In this document: piece after piece, positions 17,695 to 26,329 of the stretch | Position numbering within the stretch: position 1 is the stretch's first letter | How the letters are laid out: every line of letters starts with the position of its first letter | Source: Legionella cincinnatiensis | Lineage (GTDB): Bacteria; Pseudomonadota; Gammaproteobacteria; Legionellales; Legionellaceae | DNA: 64,000 nucleotides | Assembly: GCF_900452415.1 (NCBI RefSeq) | Contig: NZ_UGNX01000001.1 | Coordinates: 3,534,001 to 3,598,000, forward strand | Direction of reading: 5' to 3' | Made by a program: the position numbers and the translations under genes | Notes under the pieces: model-generated | Databases searched by the model: none | What the model was told of the DNA's origin: nothing | What the model saw: only the letters and a program-made list of their open reading frames with translations

Positions 17695-19347
17695 TTACTT
17701 TTCAATCATTGTCTGATGCTCATTGAGCAAAGCAATGTGTCGTAAATCTAATCTGGCAATAATTTTCATCATCGTCGTATTATTAATTTTTCTTTGTTTT
17801 CTTAGCGTGCGTAATTCTTGATGTGCACCTTCTAAAGCTGCAAACCGTAATTGCCGCTCAAAGGTTAAAGCAGAAATACTTTCCAACTTTTCACTTTCTG
17901 TCCCATGATTCGATATGATAAATTGGTTAAAAGTATCCATGAGCTTATGTGCTACCTGGTGGCAAAGTTCCTTCTCTTTTTCATTTACTTCATCGCATAA
18001 AACTTTCATTTTGGTTTTAATCGCTTCCATGGCAGCAAGTGTTAAGGCAATAACTGCTTCCTTTTCTTCATCTTGACTTGGTTTATGGATGAATTTTTTC
18101 AAACTGGGAGTAATTAAAGGCAAAATAATACTACTTATTAATAAGGAACAAAGAACCACGCCTATAACAAGAATAATGAGTAAGTGTCGTGCTGGAAAAG
18201 GACTCCCATCATGTAGGTAATGAGGTAATGATAAAATTGCAGCCAAAGCAATAGCGCCTCGCACCCCACCCAAAGAAATTGTACTGATTATTTTTAAGCT
18301 CGGAAAATGCCAAGAGGTTTGATTACGCTTGGAAATTAAAGCTTCAAAAGGCAAGGTTAAATAAATCCACAATGTACGCAACAATATCAAGGTCACGGTT
18401 ATAATCGCTGCAATGGTAATGCACTCTGATAGACTATAGCCTGTGTCCGCAAGTAATGTGATTGATTTAGGTAAATACAATCCTAAAAGGATAAAAATAA
18501 TCCCATTTAAAGTGATGTCTAAAACACCCCAGACAAAATGACCTTCGATACGCATTGTGGCTAAAGTTCTGTCCAAAAAGCCAGCTCTATCAATAGTAAA
18601 TCCCGCAGAAACAGCAGCTAATATTCCTGAAAATCCTAGCTTTTCAGCAGCAAGATAGACAGTAAAAGGAAGAAGCAATAATAATAAATTTTCAGTAGTG
18701 GTTTCATGGGTGCTATTATGAGTCAATTTTCCGAGGATCGAAATAAAGGCATAGGTAAGAATTGCCCCAACAGCCATGCCACCGAAACCAACCAATATAA
18801 GGCTAAATAGGGCACTTTTGAATGAAAAAATACCGGTTAACATCGCAGCAACAGCTAATTTAAATGAGACCAAACCAGAAGCATCATTTAATAGGGCTTC
18901 GCCTTGGAGAATATGCATAATTCGCTCGGGAATACGCACACCTTTAGTCATTGATCTAAGTGCTACCGCATCTGTTGGCGAAAGTGCTGCTGCCAATGCA
19001 AAAGCAGCGGGCAATGGTATAACAGGAACTAACCAATGCACTAAATAGCCAACCCCCGCTACCGTAAAAAAAACCAATCCAATGGATAAAGTCACTATGG
19101 GTCTAGTATAAAGTAAAAACTCGCGTTTCGGAAAATGCCAACTGTCGTTAAATAACAAAGGAGGAATAAACAACAGCATAAAAAGTTCGGGATTCAATTT
19201 TACATGAATATTGGGTAACAAAAAGGCAATAACACACCCCAAAACTATTTGCAGCAATGGTAGTGGTAATCTAGGCACAATACGTGTAATAACCCCAGAT
19301 AATACGGTTAAAAAAAGTAGAATTAAGCAGAATAAAGCACCTTCCAT
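17695..19347 (-). CDS. CPA1-family Na+/H+ antiporter
   Basis: 550 aa. About 12 hydrophobic helices fill residues 1-405, followed by a hydrophilic cytoplasmic tail of ~145 residues rich in Lys and Glu. Family marks include LFIPPLLFNDSWHFPKREF, AALSPTDAVALRSM (the conserved membrane Asp region) and EALLNDASGLVSFKLAV (the ND motif binding the transported ion), plus GGVRGAIALAAILSLP. These place it with NhaP/YjcE-type monovalent cation:proton antiporters of the inner membrane, used for pH and sodium homeostasis. It runs convergently to the thiamine pyrophosphokinase gene and has no obvious operon partner. Ion specificity cannot be read from sequence. Confidence 0.94.
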   Translation of the reverse strand: MEGALFCLILLFLTVLSGVITRIVPRLPLPLLQIVLGCVIAFLLPNIHVKLNPELFMLLFIPPLLFNDSWHFPKREFLLYTRPIVTLSIGLVFFTVAGVGYLVHWLVPVIPLPAAFALAAALSPTDAVALRSMTKGVRIPERIMHILQGEALLNDASGLVSFKLAVAAMLTGIFSFKSALFSLILVGFGGMAVGAILTYAFISILGKLTHNSTHETTTENLLLLLLPFTVYLAAEKLGFSGILAAVSAGFTIDRAGFLDRTLATMRIEGHFVWGVLDITLNGIIFILLGLYLPKSITLLADTGYSLSECITIAAIITVTLILLRTLWIYLTLPFEALISKRNQTSWHFPSLKIISTISLGGVRGAIALAAILSLPHYLHDGSPFPARHLLIILVIGVVLCSLLISSIILPLITPSLKKFIHKPSQDEEKEAVIALTLAAMEAIKTKMKVLCDEVNEKEKELCHQVAHKLMDTFNQFIISNHGTESEKLESISALTFERQLRFAALEGAHQELRTLRKQRKINNTTMMKIIARLDLRHIALLNEHQTMIEK

Positions 19348-19637
19348 ACTTCTTGTCGCTCCTAAAGATCATTGAGCTTATAAAACTTAGGAATTAATAC
19401 CGCTATAATTACTTGATTACGATACATATAATATATAGCAGACCATTCTTCTTGGTTGAGTTAGGCTCATATTTTACATTATCTTATCAAAGACTTCCAT
19501 TAAAGCAGGCTAGCACTAGATTTTCAAGCCATTGATTAAGGGCTGTTGCAGCTGTGGTGAGTGACGATACACTTGAATTTATCTCTTTGATGTATAACCA
19601 TATAGCTATAATCAAAAAATACAATCGAACTGGATTT

Positions 19638-20600
19638 ATGACAATAAATTTACAACATTATCTTTTAAAAATAAAAACTGTTTACCATCCTCTAGAACAC
19701 TTAACAACAGAAGAAAAAATTGATTATCTAAAAGAGATTTATTTTTCTCACGTCAAAACATTCCCTTATTCAAATTTTAAGTTGCGTGAAATAGCGAAAC
19801 AACATCCGCTTAATAGAAGCTCTTTATCTTTTTTTAGCTATCAAACATTATTATCTTCTAAACATGATGGCTACTGTTTTCAATCCTCCGAATTACTTTA
19901 TGATGCATTATCTCAATTAGGTTATGAAGTTTCGTTATGTGCAGCGCGAGTTCTTTTAGGTGCAGCAATTAATGCACCAGAAATACTCGCTTTACCGCCC
20001 ACACATTTTATAGTAACAGTCACAATAGATAACAAAAAATTCTTACTTGATCCGGGTTTGGGTTCATCAGCTCCTCGGTTTCCAATATTGATCACGGGCA
20101 TCAATGAGCCTATTGTACAAAATGAAGATGTATTCAAATTTTATCCCGCAGGGAATGTTTCTGTTCTTGAGAAAAAAACAAGCCAAGGCTGGCTTCGTTT
20201 GATGCAAACAGATTTTACTCCATTAAATGAAAAAAATGCGCAAATGAATTTACTAAAACTGGGATTTCACCCAACACCTCTTGCGATTCGCGATACTAAA
20301 ACTGTGGTCGGAATAATTACTGAACATGGCCGCAAGTCCTTAATTTGGGATGCTCAATCGAAACAATTGAAATTTTCAAAACAAGAAGGAAAAGAACAGA
20401 TACAAAAAATACTCAGCAATTTTGAAGAAGGAAGTCACTTATTAGCTGAGGAATTTGGCATTCATCATATTTCAGCTGCTAAATTAAAAATTCACTGTAC
20501 TGAAACAGTGCTACCTAAACCTATAAAACCTTGGACTGTAAATTTTCCTCTTGATGAACGTGAATTATCAGAAATGCAAACAAATCTCAAATTGAGCTAA
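19638..20600 (+). CDS. Arylamine N-acetyltransferase-like enzyme
   Basis: 320 aa from ATG 19638; the frame extends to GTG 19554 but residues before MTINLQHYLLKI do not match the family, whose N-terminus normally starts just before the Y-L-x-R/K-I helix. The Cys-His-Asp triad is visible: GYCFQSSELLY (Cys80), PPTHFIV (His123) and LLDPGLG (Asp138), with a His-Asp spacing of 15 as in known NATs. The family moves an acetyl group from acetyl-CoA to arylamines or hydrazines; in bacteria some members act in polyketide chemistry. The C-terminus is ~40 residues longer than usual. It is monocistronic, with no clear ribosome site at either start. Confidence 0.88.
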   Translation: MTINLQHYLLKIKTVYHPLEHLTTEEKIDYLKEIYFSHVKTFPYSNFKLREIAKQHPLNRSSLSFFSYQTLLSSKHDGYCFQSSELLYDALSQLGYEVSLCAARVLLGAAINAPEILALPPTHFIVTVTIDNKKFLLDPGLGSSAPRFPILITGINEPIVQNEDVFKFYPAGNVSVLEKKTSQGWLRLMQTDFTPLNEKNAQMNLLKLGFHPTPLAIRDTKTVVGIITEHGRKSLIWDAQSKQLKFSKQEGKEQIQKILSNFEEGSHLLAEEFGIHHISAAKLKIHCTETVLPKPIKPWTVNFPLDERELSEMQTNLKLS

Positions 20601-20691
20601 GCCTAATTTTTTGCAACGTCCATCATAGTGCCTCTATTGATTTCCTCAAATTGCAGCGAATAAAATTCATATTGAAATTATTTTAATCATA

Positions 20692-20712
20692 TTTAAGGTT
20701 TTCTTAATAATA
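20692..20712 (+). promoter_or_regulatory. PmrA-box-like direct repeat
   Basis: TTAAGGTT (20693-20700) and TTAATAAT (20704-20711) are spaced 11 bp apart, resembling the Legionella PmrA consensus TTAATATT-N3-TTAATATT with 6 of 8 and 7 of 8 matches. It lies ~45 bp before the start of the 128-aa orphan. The AT-rich background makes a chance match possible. Confidence 0.4.
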
Positions 20713-20754
20713 TGGCTTTATATTAGCCAATAATTTAATCATGGAGAAGCCTAA

Positions 20755-21141
20755 ATGAAATTTAAAGACTCAGTATTTGAAGATCACTACAATGAATATT
20801 GGAATAAAAAGGTTGTTGTATTAGATGACACCATTCGCACTATTTCATTAGGTTTTGGTCTATTTCACAATAATGATCACGTTCCCAGTTTAATTGAAAA
20901 ATATTACCAACACGTACAGAATATTTTATCAAAGCTGAATGAGCAAACTTACCTGTTTGAAGATATCGAGTATGTCCAAAAGTATAAAAAAGATACTGTT
21001 GCTCAAGCAATTGAAGATCTTCGTTTTTATGCATGTGTATTTCCTGAATGTGCCAACATTTCTGAAAAATTCATAGAAACCCTAAACTCCTCGTTAAACG
21101 CTCAAGAAAAAATAAATCATACAACAGCCAGTTTTATCTGA
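20755..21141 (+). CDS. Orphan protein, possible PmrA-regulated effector
   Basis: 128 aa, mostly alpha-helical by composition, no signal peptide or membrane segment, rich in Tyr, Phe, Glu and Lys. ATG 20755 has GGAGAAG 7 nt upstream. I do not recognise the family. A helical core (HVPSLIEKYYQHVQNILSKL and AIEDLRFYACVFPEC) could be a four-helix bundle. The polar C-terminus (NAQEKINHTTASFI) and the PmrA-like box ahead are compatible with a Dot/Icm substrate, but this is inference. A hairpin follows the stop codon. Confidence 0.6.
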   Translation: MKFKDSVFEDHYNEYWNKKVVVLDDTIRTISLGFGLFHNNDHVPSLIEKYYQHVQNILSKLNEQTYLFEDIEYVQKYKKDTVAQAIEDLRFYACVFPECANISEKFIETLNSSLNAQEKINHTTASFI

Positions 21142-21163
21142 TTCAGAACGCTATTTTTCCTAT

Positions 21164-21200
21164 AAATCCCGTATTAGTCTCAACTAATCCGGGTTTATTT
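21164..21200 (+). terminator. Hairpin terminator after the 128-aa orphan
   Basis: AAATCCCGTATTAGT (21164-21178) pairs imperfectly with ACTAATCCGGGTTT (21183-21196), followed by ATTTACTTTT. Confidence 0.65.
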
Positions 21201-21254
21201 ACTTTTGATTTTAATGTTATAGTTAATATAATAAGTGAACTATTAAAAGAAAAT

Positions 21255-21596
21255 ATGCAAAAAGTTACCATTTATCATAATCCTCGTTGCTCTAAATCAA
21301 GACAAACATTGGAATTACTTCAAAATAAAGGAATTACCCCCATCATTATTGAATATCTTAAAACGCCATTAGACATGCATCAATTGAAAGTATTACGCAC
21401 TCACTTCGCTCTTAAAGACTTTGTTCGCGTCAATGAACCCATTTTTAAAGAATTGGGACTCTCCTTGGATAATGAAGATCACGTGCTACAAGCAATGTTG
21501 AAGGAACCTATTTTAATGCAACGACCCATTATCACCTTTAAGGACAAGGCAGTAATAGGCCGTCCTCCTGAAAAAGTTTTAGAGTTACTTGATTAA
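21255..21596 (+). CDS. arsC: ArsC/YfgD-family thioredoxin-fold reductase
   Basis: 113 aa, the usual length. The N-terminal YHNPRCSKSRQTLELL holds the single catalytic Cys (Cys12) of glutaredoxin-coupled arsenate reductases, and RPIITFKDKAVIGRPPEKVLELL is the conserved C-terminal block with the Arg residues of the anion site. Closest to the E. coli YfgD branch, whose arsenate activity is unproven, so general ArsC-like reductase is the safest description. No arsR or arsB gene adjoins, which argues against a dedicated arsenic operon. ATG 21255 has AAAGAAA upstream, a weak ribosome site. Confidence 0.9.
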   Translation: MQKVTIYHNPRCSKSRQTLELLQNKGITPIIIEYLKTPLDMHQLKVLRTHFALKDFVRVNEPIFKELGLSLDNEDHVLQAMLKEPILMQRPIITFKDKAVIGRPPEKVLELLD

Positions 21597-21756
21597 CGCC
21601 CATTAACTATTTCTGTATAACCATTTTTTATTGGGTGCCGCTATAGCCCCATTAATGGGGCAACCGTATCATTGAACATTTTTGTTATTTCATAATTTAA
21701 AAAGATCTGTTAAAATTTGGCTGTTATGGTAATTATATAATCAAGAAACTTGGGTA

Positions 21757-21919
21757 AGAAAAAGCCGTTCGTGAACATTTGTATACTCAAATGGGTCAAT
21801 GAACCCGTGAAAATGATTTCCAAAAACAGTATTTGAGAATGAAAGTCCGTGAAAAAGGTTTATCAGTTGGTAAAATACATTTTTATTTAAGCATACGACG
21901 CCAATGTATTTGCTTGTGA
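21757..21919 (+). pseudogene. Possible short gene remnant
   Basis: One frame reads EKAVREHLYTQMGQ, an in-frame TGA, then TRENDFQKQYLRM and KVREKGLSVGKIHFYL before a stop at 21917-21919. Composition is protein-like and the two pieces share a frame, suggesting a gene with an internal stop, but no family was recognised. It lies in a 374-bp gap that also contains the perfect palindrome GCCCCATTAATGGGGC at ~21645. Confidence 0.3.
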
Positions 21920-21970
21920 TAAATTGGCCAAATTTATAGTATCATACAGCCTTATTGAGAGGTTATCATT

Positions 21971-22792
21971 ATGCCGCGTTACAAAACCAAAACTAGAAAA
22001 CGTTCAGAAGATTTTGAGGATGACTCCGGGTACGACTCTGGATACGAATCTGATGGAGGAACAGAGTATTCACCTGTAAAACCTCTTGGAGCAGGTGAAT
22101 ATGCACAGGCTAGACTGTTTAAATCTATTTCTAATAAAGCGGTTACCGTATTAAATCCGGTCAAGACACCTGGAGATTTCGGAGAAGCTAAGATTAAACA
22201 AAGATTTTTCCAAACGCTTTATCCTAATAAGAAGTCTCATTTATTTAGCATAGGAACAGATTACAGGCTTGTTGTACCCTATATTCAATATACTCCATAT
22301 AACAAGCTTATAATTGATACTCGAGAATTTCACAAGATCCTTTTTCACTCGGCTATCAAAGCATTAAAAGATTGTCATGATAAAGGGATGATCGTGCTTG
22401 ATCTGAAAACAGATAATATTTATTACGATTCCAGTACGCAAAAAAGCTATTTAATTGATGGTGGTCTTTCTGTTCCTACAGGAACCACTATTGATCCTTT
22501 TGCGTTTCAGAAGTCAAGTCAAGAGATCGTAGAGGAATACAAGAAGGAATATTGGCACATCCCACCGGAATGTTGGTCAGTAAAGCCTACCGCCGTAGTA
22601 GCTACTGCAAAAATGGATATATACTGTCTTGGGATACTGATGTATGATTTATTAGAAAATCCCTCTTCCGAGATACAATTATTGATAGATAGTTGCTTAG
22701 AGAAAGATCCAGAGAAACGGCCAACATTAGCGGAATTAATAACTTCTTTAGAATCCATCAAAGATAACGAAAAAGAGATTGCTCTGAGGTGA
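21971..22792 (+). CDS. Eukaryotic-type protein-kinase-fold protein, candidate effector
   Basis: 273 aa. After a basic N-terminus and an acidic repeat (DDSGYDSGYESDGG, 17-30) comes a compact kinase domain: Gly-rich loop LGAGEYAQAR (39-48), a candidate ATP-binding Lys65 in VTVLNPVK, catalytic loop VLDLKTDN (Asp144, Lys146, Asn149) in place of HRDLKxxN, metal-binding LIDGG (Asp163, replacing DFG), PPECW for APE, MDIYCLGILMYDLL for helix F and KDPEKRPT for the Arg of helix I. Most catalytic residues survive, with HRD and DFG both altered, so it may be active or a pseudokinase. Legionella exports LegK-type kinases through Dot/Icm; membership is inferred. It is a single gene. Confidence 0.85.
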   Translation: MPRYKTKTRKRSEDFEDDSGYDSGYESDGGTEYSPVKPLGAGEYAQARLFKSISNKAVTVLNPVKTPGDFGEAKIKQRFFQTLYPNKKSHLFSIGTDYRLVVPYIQYTPYNKLIIDTREFHKILFHSAIKALKDCHDKGMIVLDLKTDNIYYDSSTQKSYLIDGGLSVPTGTTIDPFAFQKSSQEIVEEYKKEYWHIPPECWSVKPTAVVATAKMDIYCLGILMYDLLENPSSEIQLLIDSCLEKDPEKRPTLAELITSLESIKDNEKEIALR

Positions 22793-23085
22793 GCACAACT
22801 CTTTCAAATTTCTTTTATAGTCACTCCTCACGTCATCTGCTATGTGTTAATCCAATAGCAGTGACTCTATTTATTTGCTGAATAGCTGCCAGGCCTAGTT
22901 TTCAGTGCAATAATAAGCCCATCCTAATATTCTCTCCAGGAGAATTGATTTGCCAAAAATGTTTCTAAATTTCATGATACTATTGGATAATTAAAAAAAA
23001 TTTGCATCAAAGGAGAGTTTCATATAGTTTCTCCATTAGCACAAAAAAACTGCCATTTATCATTGGAATTAATTTAGGATATGGA

Positions 23086-23838
23086 ATGAAACAGATAATT
23101 AAATTTGGATTTATTTTGAGCTTTCTAAGTACTAGTGCTTTTAGTGTAGAACCCGTGCAAGGGTTTTACTTTGGTTTATTAGGTCAAATTAGCCATGCAC
23201 CTAACACAGACCTTACTTTTACTATTAACAACGTGCCTTATAGTGGGGAAGTAACCTTAGGACCAGTTGGTGGAGGTGTTGGTACCTCTATTGGTTATAA
23301 AATACAAAACTTCAGACTTGAAGCAGAGTTTCTCTATAATATAAACAATTATGGGGAGTTTCAAGTAGGTAGTTGTACGCTCATTAGCCCTAATGTCGTT
23401 GGCCGCTATGAAGGATGCCCTACATACGTTCAAGAGACTGGACTAGGCTTCAATGGCAACACTATGGGTTTTTATGGGCTATTCAATGCATTTTATGATT
23501 TTATGTCCTCTAATCCTGATATTAATTTTGTTCCTTATTTAGGATTAGGCGTGGGAGCCGCACTCATCAGAAATCAAGGCAATATCGAATCCACTGAGTA
23601 TTCTGGAATTGATCCTGCAATCCAATTCACCTCCAATAACTCACAAGGTGGTTTCGCCCTACAAGGAATAGTAGGCTTTAATTATTACCTTGATGACTTT
23701 ACAACCATGGGCCTAGATTTTCGCTACGTTTCGGCAATCATGAGCAATAATAATAACAATAACAGCAGCAACTCACAGTTTGGGATAAGTACCATAAATC
23801 TCGTGTTTAATTTTGCTCTTGAGAAAGGTGATAGTTGA
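23086..23838 (+). CDS. Outer-membrane beta-barrel protein
   Basis: The ATG at 23086 has AGGA 6 nt upstream and opens a standard signal peptide (MKQIIKFGFILSFLSTSAFS), so the longer frame from 23002 is rejected. The mature ~230 residues show alternating hydrophobic-polar strands with aromatic ends (GFYFGLLGQI, VGTSIGYKI, FRLEAEFLYNI, FVPYLGLGVGAAL, GIVGFNYYL, MGLDFRYV) and end in the typical outer-membrane strand ...INLVFNFAL. This is the eight-strand OmpA/Msp-P44-type barrel found in many Legionella surface proteins. Loop regions contain one Cys pair (SCTL, GCPT). A run of Asn (SNNNNNNSS) lies before the last strand. Ligand unknown. Confidence 0.85.
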   Translation: MKQIIKFGFILSFLSTSAFSVEPVQGFYFGLLGQISHAPNTDLTFTINNVPYSGEVTLGPVGGGVGTSIGYKIQNFRLEAEFLYNINNYGEFQVGSCTLISPNVVGRYEGCPTYVQETGLGFNGNTMGFYGLFNAFYDFMSSNPDINFVPYLGLGVGAALIRNQGNIESTEYSGIDPAIQFTSNNSQGGFALQGIVGFNYYLDDFTTMGLDFRYVSAIMSNNNNNNSSNSQFGISTINLVFNFALEKGDS

Positions 23839-23950
23839 GTTGCAAAATGCAGCTCAACATTTCCATCTGCACCAATCTAGCAACACCCTGTTTGTCGCAA
23901 ATTTTTCGCATTTTTCAACAAAACTACACCGAAGGTTACTCTCCACACCC

Positions 23951-24117
23951 TCCTGAAGGAATCGCTTCCAATTAGCCTTAAGTTTTGGTTGATATTGATG
24001 ATGATTTGAGTTATTAACTCCATGATTTATAGGTTTTTTAGATTAATCATTTCATTTAGTATTAAATTATTTTTATCAACGAAAACTTAAGGCTAATGGG
24101 AAGTTAGCTCCTCAGGA
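23951..24117. repeat. MITE-like element with long terminal inverted repeats
   Basis: A 30-bp arm at 23965-23994 (contains TTAGCCTTAAGTTTT) is complementary to 24074-24103 with two mismatches, and weaker pairing extends outwards to 23951 and 24117. The ~80-bp centre is AT-rich without an ORF. It occupies part of the 630-bp gap between the beta-barrel and MFS genes. No second copy was seen in this window. Confidence 0.55.
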
Positions 24118-24337
24118 TAATGTGAAGAATTGTCAATGAAGAAAAAAAGCAACAGTTGTAAACTATTTATTCATATGTTAGGATTTCTTAAGGTTCATAT
24201 TTTTTTGAATTGTAATAGAGTTCTCAATGACCGATACAAACAGTACCACAAAGTTGTCTTGTACCAGTAATAACTGGTGTACTGTTATGCCCCTTATTTT
24301 CTCCTCTTTTTTTAAAAACATTATTCATAATATTAAC

Positions 24338-24392
24338 ATTATTCGCCTGTCTTAACGGTGAGCGAATAATACCATAAGCCCGTTAAGACAGG
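24338..24392 (+). promoter_or_regulatory. Interleaved inverted repeats in the MFS gene leader
   Basis: Two perfect stems interleave: ATTATTCG (24338-24345) with CGAATAAT (24363-24370), and CCTGTCTTAACG (24346-24357) with CGTTAAGACAGG (24381-24392). The order A-B-A'-B' allows a pseudoknot or two exclusive hairpins, ending 76 nt before the MFS start codon. This could be a cis-regulatory RNA or a protein operator; no known riboswitch class was recognised. Confidence 0.5.
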
Positions 24393-24468
24393 ATCTCTCC
24401 AAGACCACGCTTTGCTCAGTGAGTCTTCCATTCAGCAAACACTCTAACCTATATAAAGAGAGATAATT

Positions 24469-25746
24469 ATGTTAATGTCTTTAGAAAAGAACAATACAAA
24501 GCCTGTTTTAGTCTACCCCATTGTTGTTATCAGCTTAGCTGCATGCTTTCTTTTTTATAAATATGTGTTGCAAATTTTTCCCAGCATCATCACTGCACCT
24601 TTAATGAGGCAATTTCATTTGACAGGCGCAGGACTAGGAAACTTAGCTGCCACTTTTTATTATTCTTATACGGTGACTCAATTATTTGTTGGTTTCCTGC
24701 TCGATAAATATAGTGTTCGCCGCTTTACCTCAAGCGCAATTTTTTGCTGCGCCTTAGGGGTGCTTTTATTTTCAAGCGCAGAAACCTTATCTATAGCGGT
24801 TATAGCTCGTGCATTAATGGGAGTTGGGGTTGCCTTTGCGACGGTCTCTTATATGAAACTCGCAGCAGACTGGTTTTCTCCCCAAAAATATGCCTTCGTG
24901 AGCGGACTTTTAGCCACAGCGGCCATGGCTGGTGCGGTTTTTGGTCAAGCTCCTTTGGCATGGTTTATTGATCACTTTGGGTGGCGTCAATGCTTATTCA
25001 GTGTAGGAGTTTCTGGAGTTATCCTCTCTTGTTTGTTTTTTGTAGTGGTACGCGATCGCCCAGACTCTTTAAAAATGACAACCACCAAAACACCAATTTC
25101 AGTTCAAGATCTACTTCGGGTACTTAAGAGCAAACAAAATTGGCTGCTAACTTTATACAGTGGGCTTGCTTTCTCACCTGTTGCGGTATTTGGTGGGCTT
25201 TGGGGAAACCCATTCTTAGAAGAAGCGTATCACTTAAGTAAAACTCAATCAGCCTCTCTGTTGTCACTCGTTTTTGTAGGCTTAGGTCTAGGAAGCCCTA
25301 TCCTGGGAATGTTATCCGATCGTTTAGGTAATCGACGTTATGTCATGTTGTTTAGTACCTTAGCCTCAACTGCAGCCCTAATATCAGTTCTATATTGCCA
25401 GACATTATCCACTGCAACTTTAAGTGTACTCTTATTTATATTTGGTTTTGGGCTTGGCGCGTTTATGTTGGTTTTTGCCATGGGAAAAGAAATAAACTCT
25501 GCAGCATTGACAGCGACTGTTATTGCTATGATAAATACCAGTGATGCTCTTTTTGATGCCCTGACAGAGCCTCTTATCGGAAAATTATTGGATATGGGAT
25601 GGAATGGCCATATCGTTAATGGTGTCCACCAATTTTCTCTCTCTAGCTATCACATGGCTCTATCACTATTGCCCGTTTATTTAATAGTAGGTTCTCTTTT
25701 GTTGCTTTGGGTTAAAGAGCCTGCTCAAGAAAGTCTTAGGAGATAA
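24469..25746 (+). CDS. Major facilitator superfamily transporter
   Basis: 425 aa with about 12 hydrophobic helices. The MFS loop 2-3 signature appears as GFLLDKYSVRRF and its second-half repeat as GMLSDRLGNRRYV; helix 5 carries the GAVFGQAPLAW motif. N- and C-terminal six-helix halves are separated by a hydrophilic loop near residue 200. Legionella genomes hold many such carriers (Pht amino-acid transporters and siderophore transporters among them) but specificity cannot be assigned. ATG 24469 follows AGAGAG. The leader with interleaved inverted repeats suggests regulated expression. Confidence 0.93.
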   Translation: MLMSLEKNNTKPVLVYPIVVISLAACFLFYKYVLQIFPSIITAPLMRQFHLTGAGLGNLAATFYYSYTVTQLFVGFLLDKYSVRRFTSSAIFCCALGVLLFSSAETLSIAVIARALMGVGVAFATVSYMKLAADWFSPQKYAFVSGLLATAAMAGAVFGQAPLAWFIDHFGWRQCLFSVGVSGVILSCLFFVVVRDRPDSLKMTTTKTPISVQDLLRVLKSKQNWLLTLYSGLAFSPVAVFGGLWGNPFLEEAYHLSKTQSASLLSLVFVGLGLGSPILGMLSDRLGNRRYVMLFSTLASTAALISVLYCQTLSTATLSVLLFIFGFGLGAFMLVFAMGKEINSAALTATVIAMINTSDALFDALTEPLIGKLLDMGWNGHIVNGVHQFSLSSYHMALSLLPVYLIVGSLLLLWVKEPAQESLRR

Positions 25747-25780
25747 TTGATGCATTTGTGAATGGTTTTTAAATCTGGAT

Positions 25781-25850
25781 TTATGTGAGTTCGATATAAT
25801 CATTTTTATATCGAACTACTTTATTAGAACTTGATCTCGTATTGTCAGCG
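25781..25850. repeat. Partial copy of the GTGAGTTCGA palindromic repeat
   Basis: ATGTGAGTTCGATATAA (25783-25799) pairs with TTATATCGAAC (25806-25816), as in the 3.16-kb element, and the following AACTTGATCTCGTAT segment matches the complement of ATACGAGATC at 45.3 kb. The right terminal repeat is missing. It lies between convergent MFS and HTH genes and may act as a terminator. Confidence 0.6.
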
Positions 25851-25870
25851 AATAAGTTTATTGATACTGG

Positions 25871-26113
25871 TTAATGTGTTGTTTTTTCTTGAACCTCTCC
25901 CATTAACCAACCCATACTTACTTCAAGTTCATTAGCAATTTTTTGCATAGACTCAGAATCTAAAACGACAACTCCATTTAACAGCGCTTCAATTTTAAAT
26001 TTTGGAACTTGGAATAGTGCAGAACATACTTGCACTCGCTCTGTCATTAAGACAGGGACACCAAGCTCATCTAGCTCATTGTTCAAACGTTCAGTTAGTT
26101 TTTTGTTTGACAT
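25871..26113 (-). CDS. Small HTH (XRE/lambda-repressor-like) protein
   Basis: 80 aa. The helical pattern RVQVCSALFQVPKFKIEALLNG followed by MQKIANELEVSMGWLMGE resembles the lambda-repressor-like fold, with ALFQVPKFKIEALLNG as the turn and recognition helix and the final EVSMGWLMG typical of XRE proteins that decide the level of their own expression. ATG 26113 has GGAG 7 nt upstream. A role as regulator is inferred; it could also be an adaptor-like protein without DNA binding. No partner toxin gene lies beside it. Confidence 0.7.
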   Translation of the reverse strand: MSNKKLTERLNNELDELGVPVLMTERVQVCSALFQVPKFKIEALLNGVVVLDSESMQKIANELEVSMGWLMGEVQEKTTH

Positions 26114-26329
26114 AGTAGTCTCCTCTTGGCTTTTTTTCAGTTTAAGGCAATAAAGCTTAAGGATTAATTAACAAATAAAGTCTTTACAGAAAAATTACGA
26201 ATTTAAAAAATAACCAAAAAATTCCTTTGAATTCAAAAGAGAAAACCGAAATTTATGTTTTTATAAAGAAGACATATAAAGAAGTTTTTCGTGTTAGAGC
26301 TTGTAAACAAGCGCTAACCTAAAATACAT

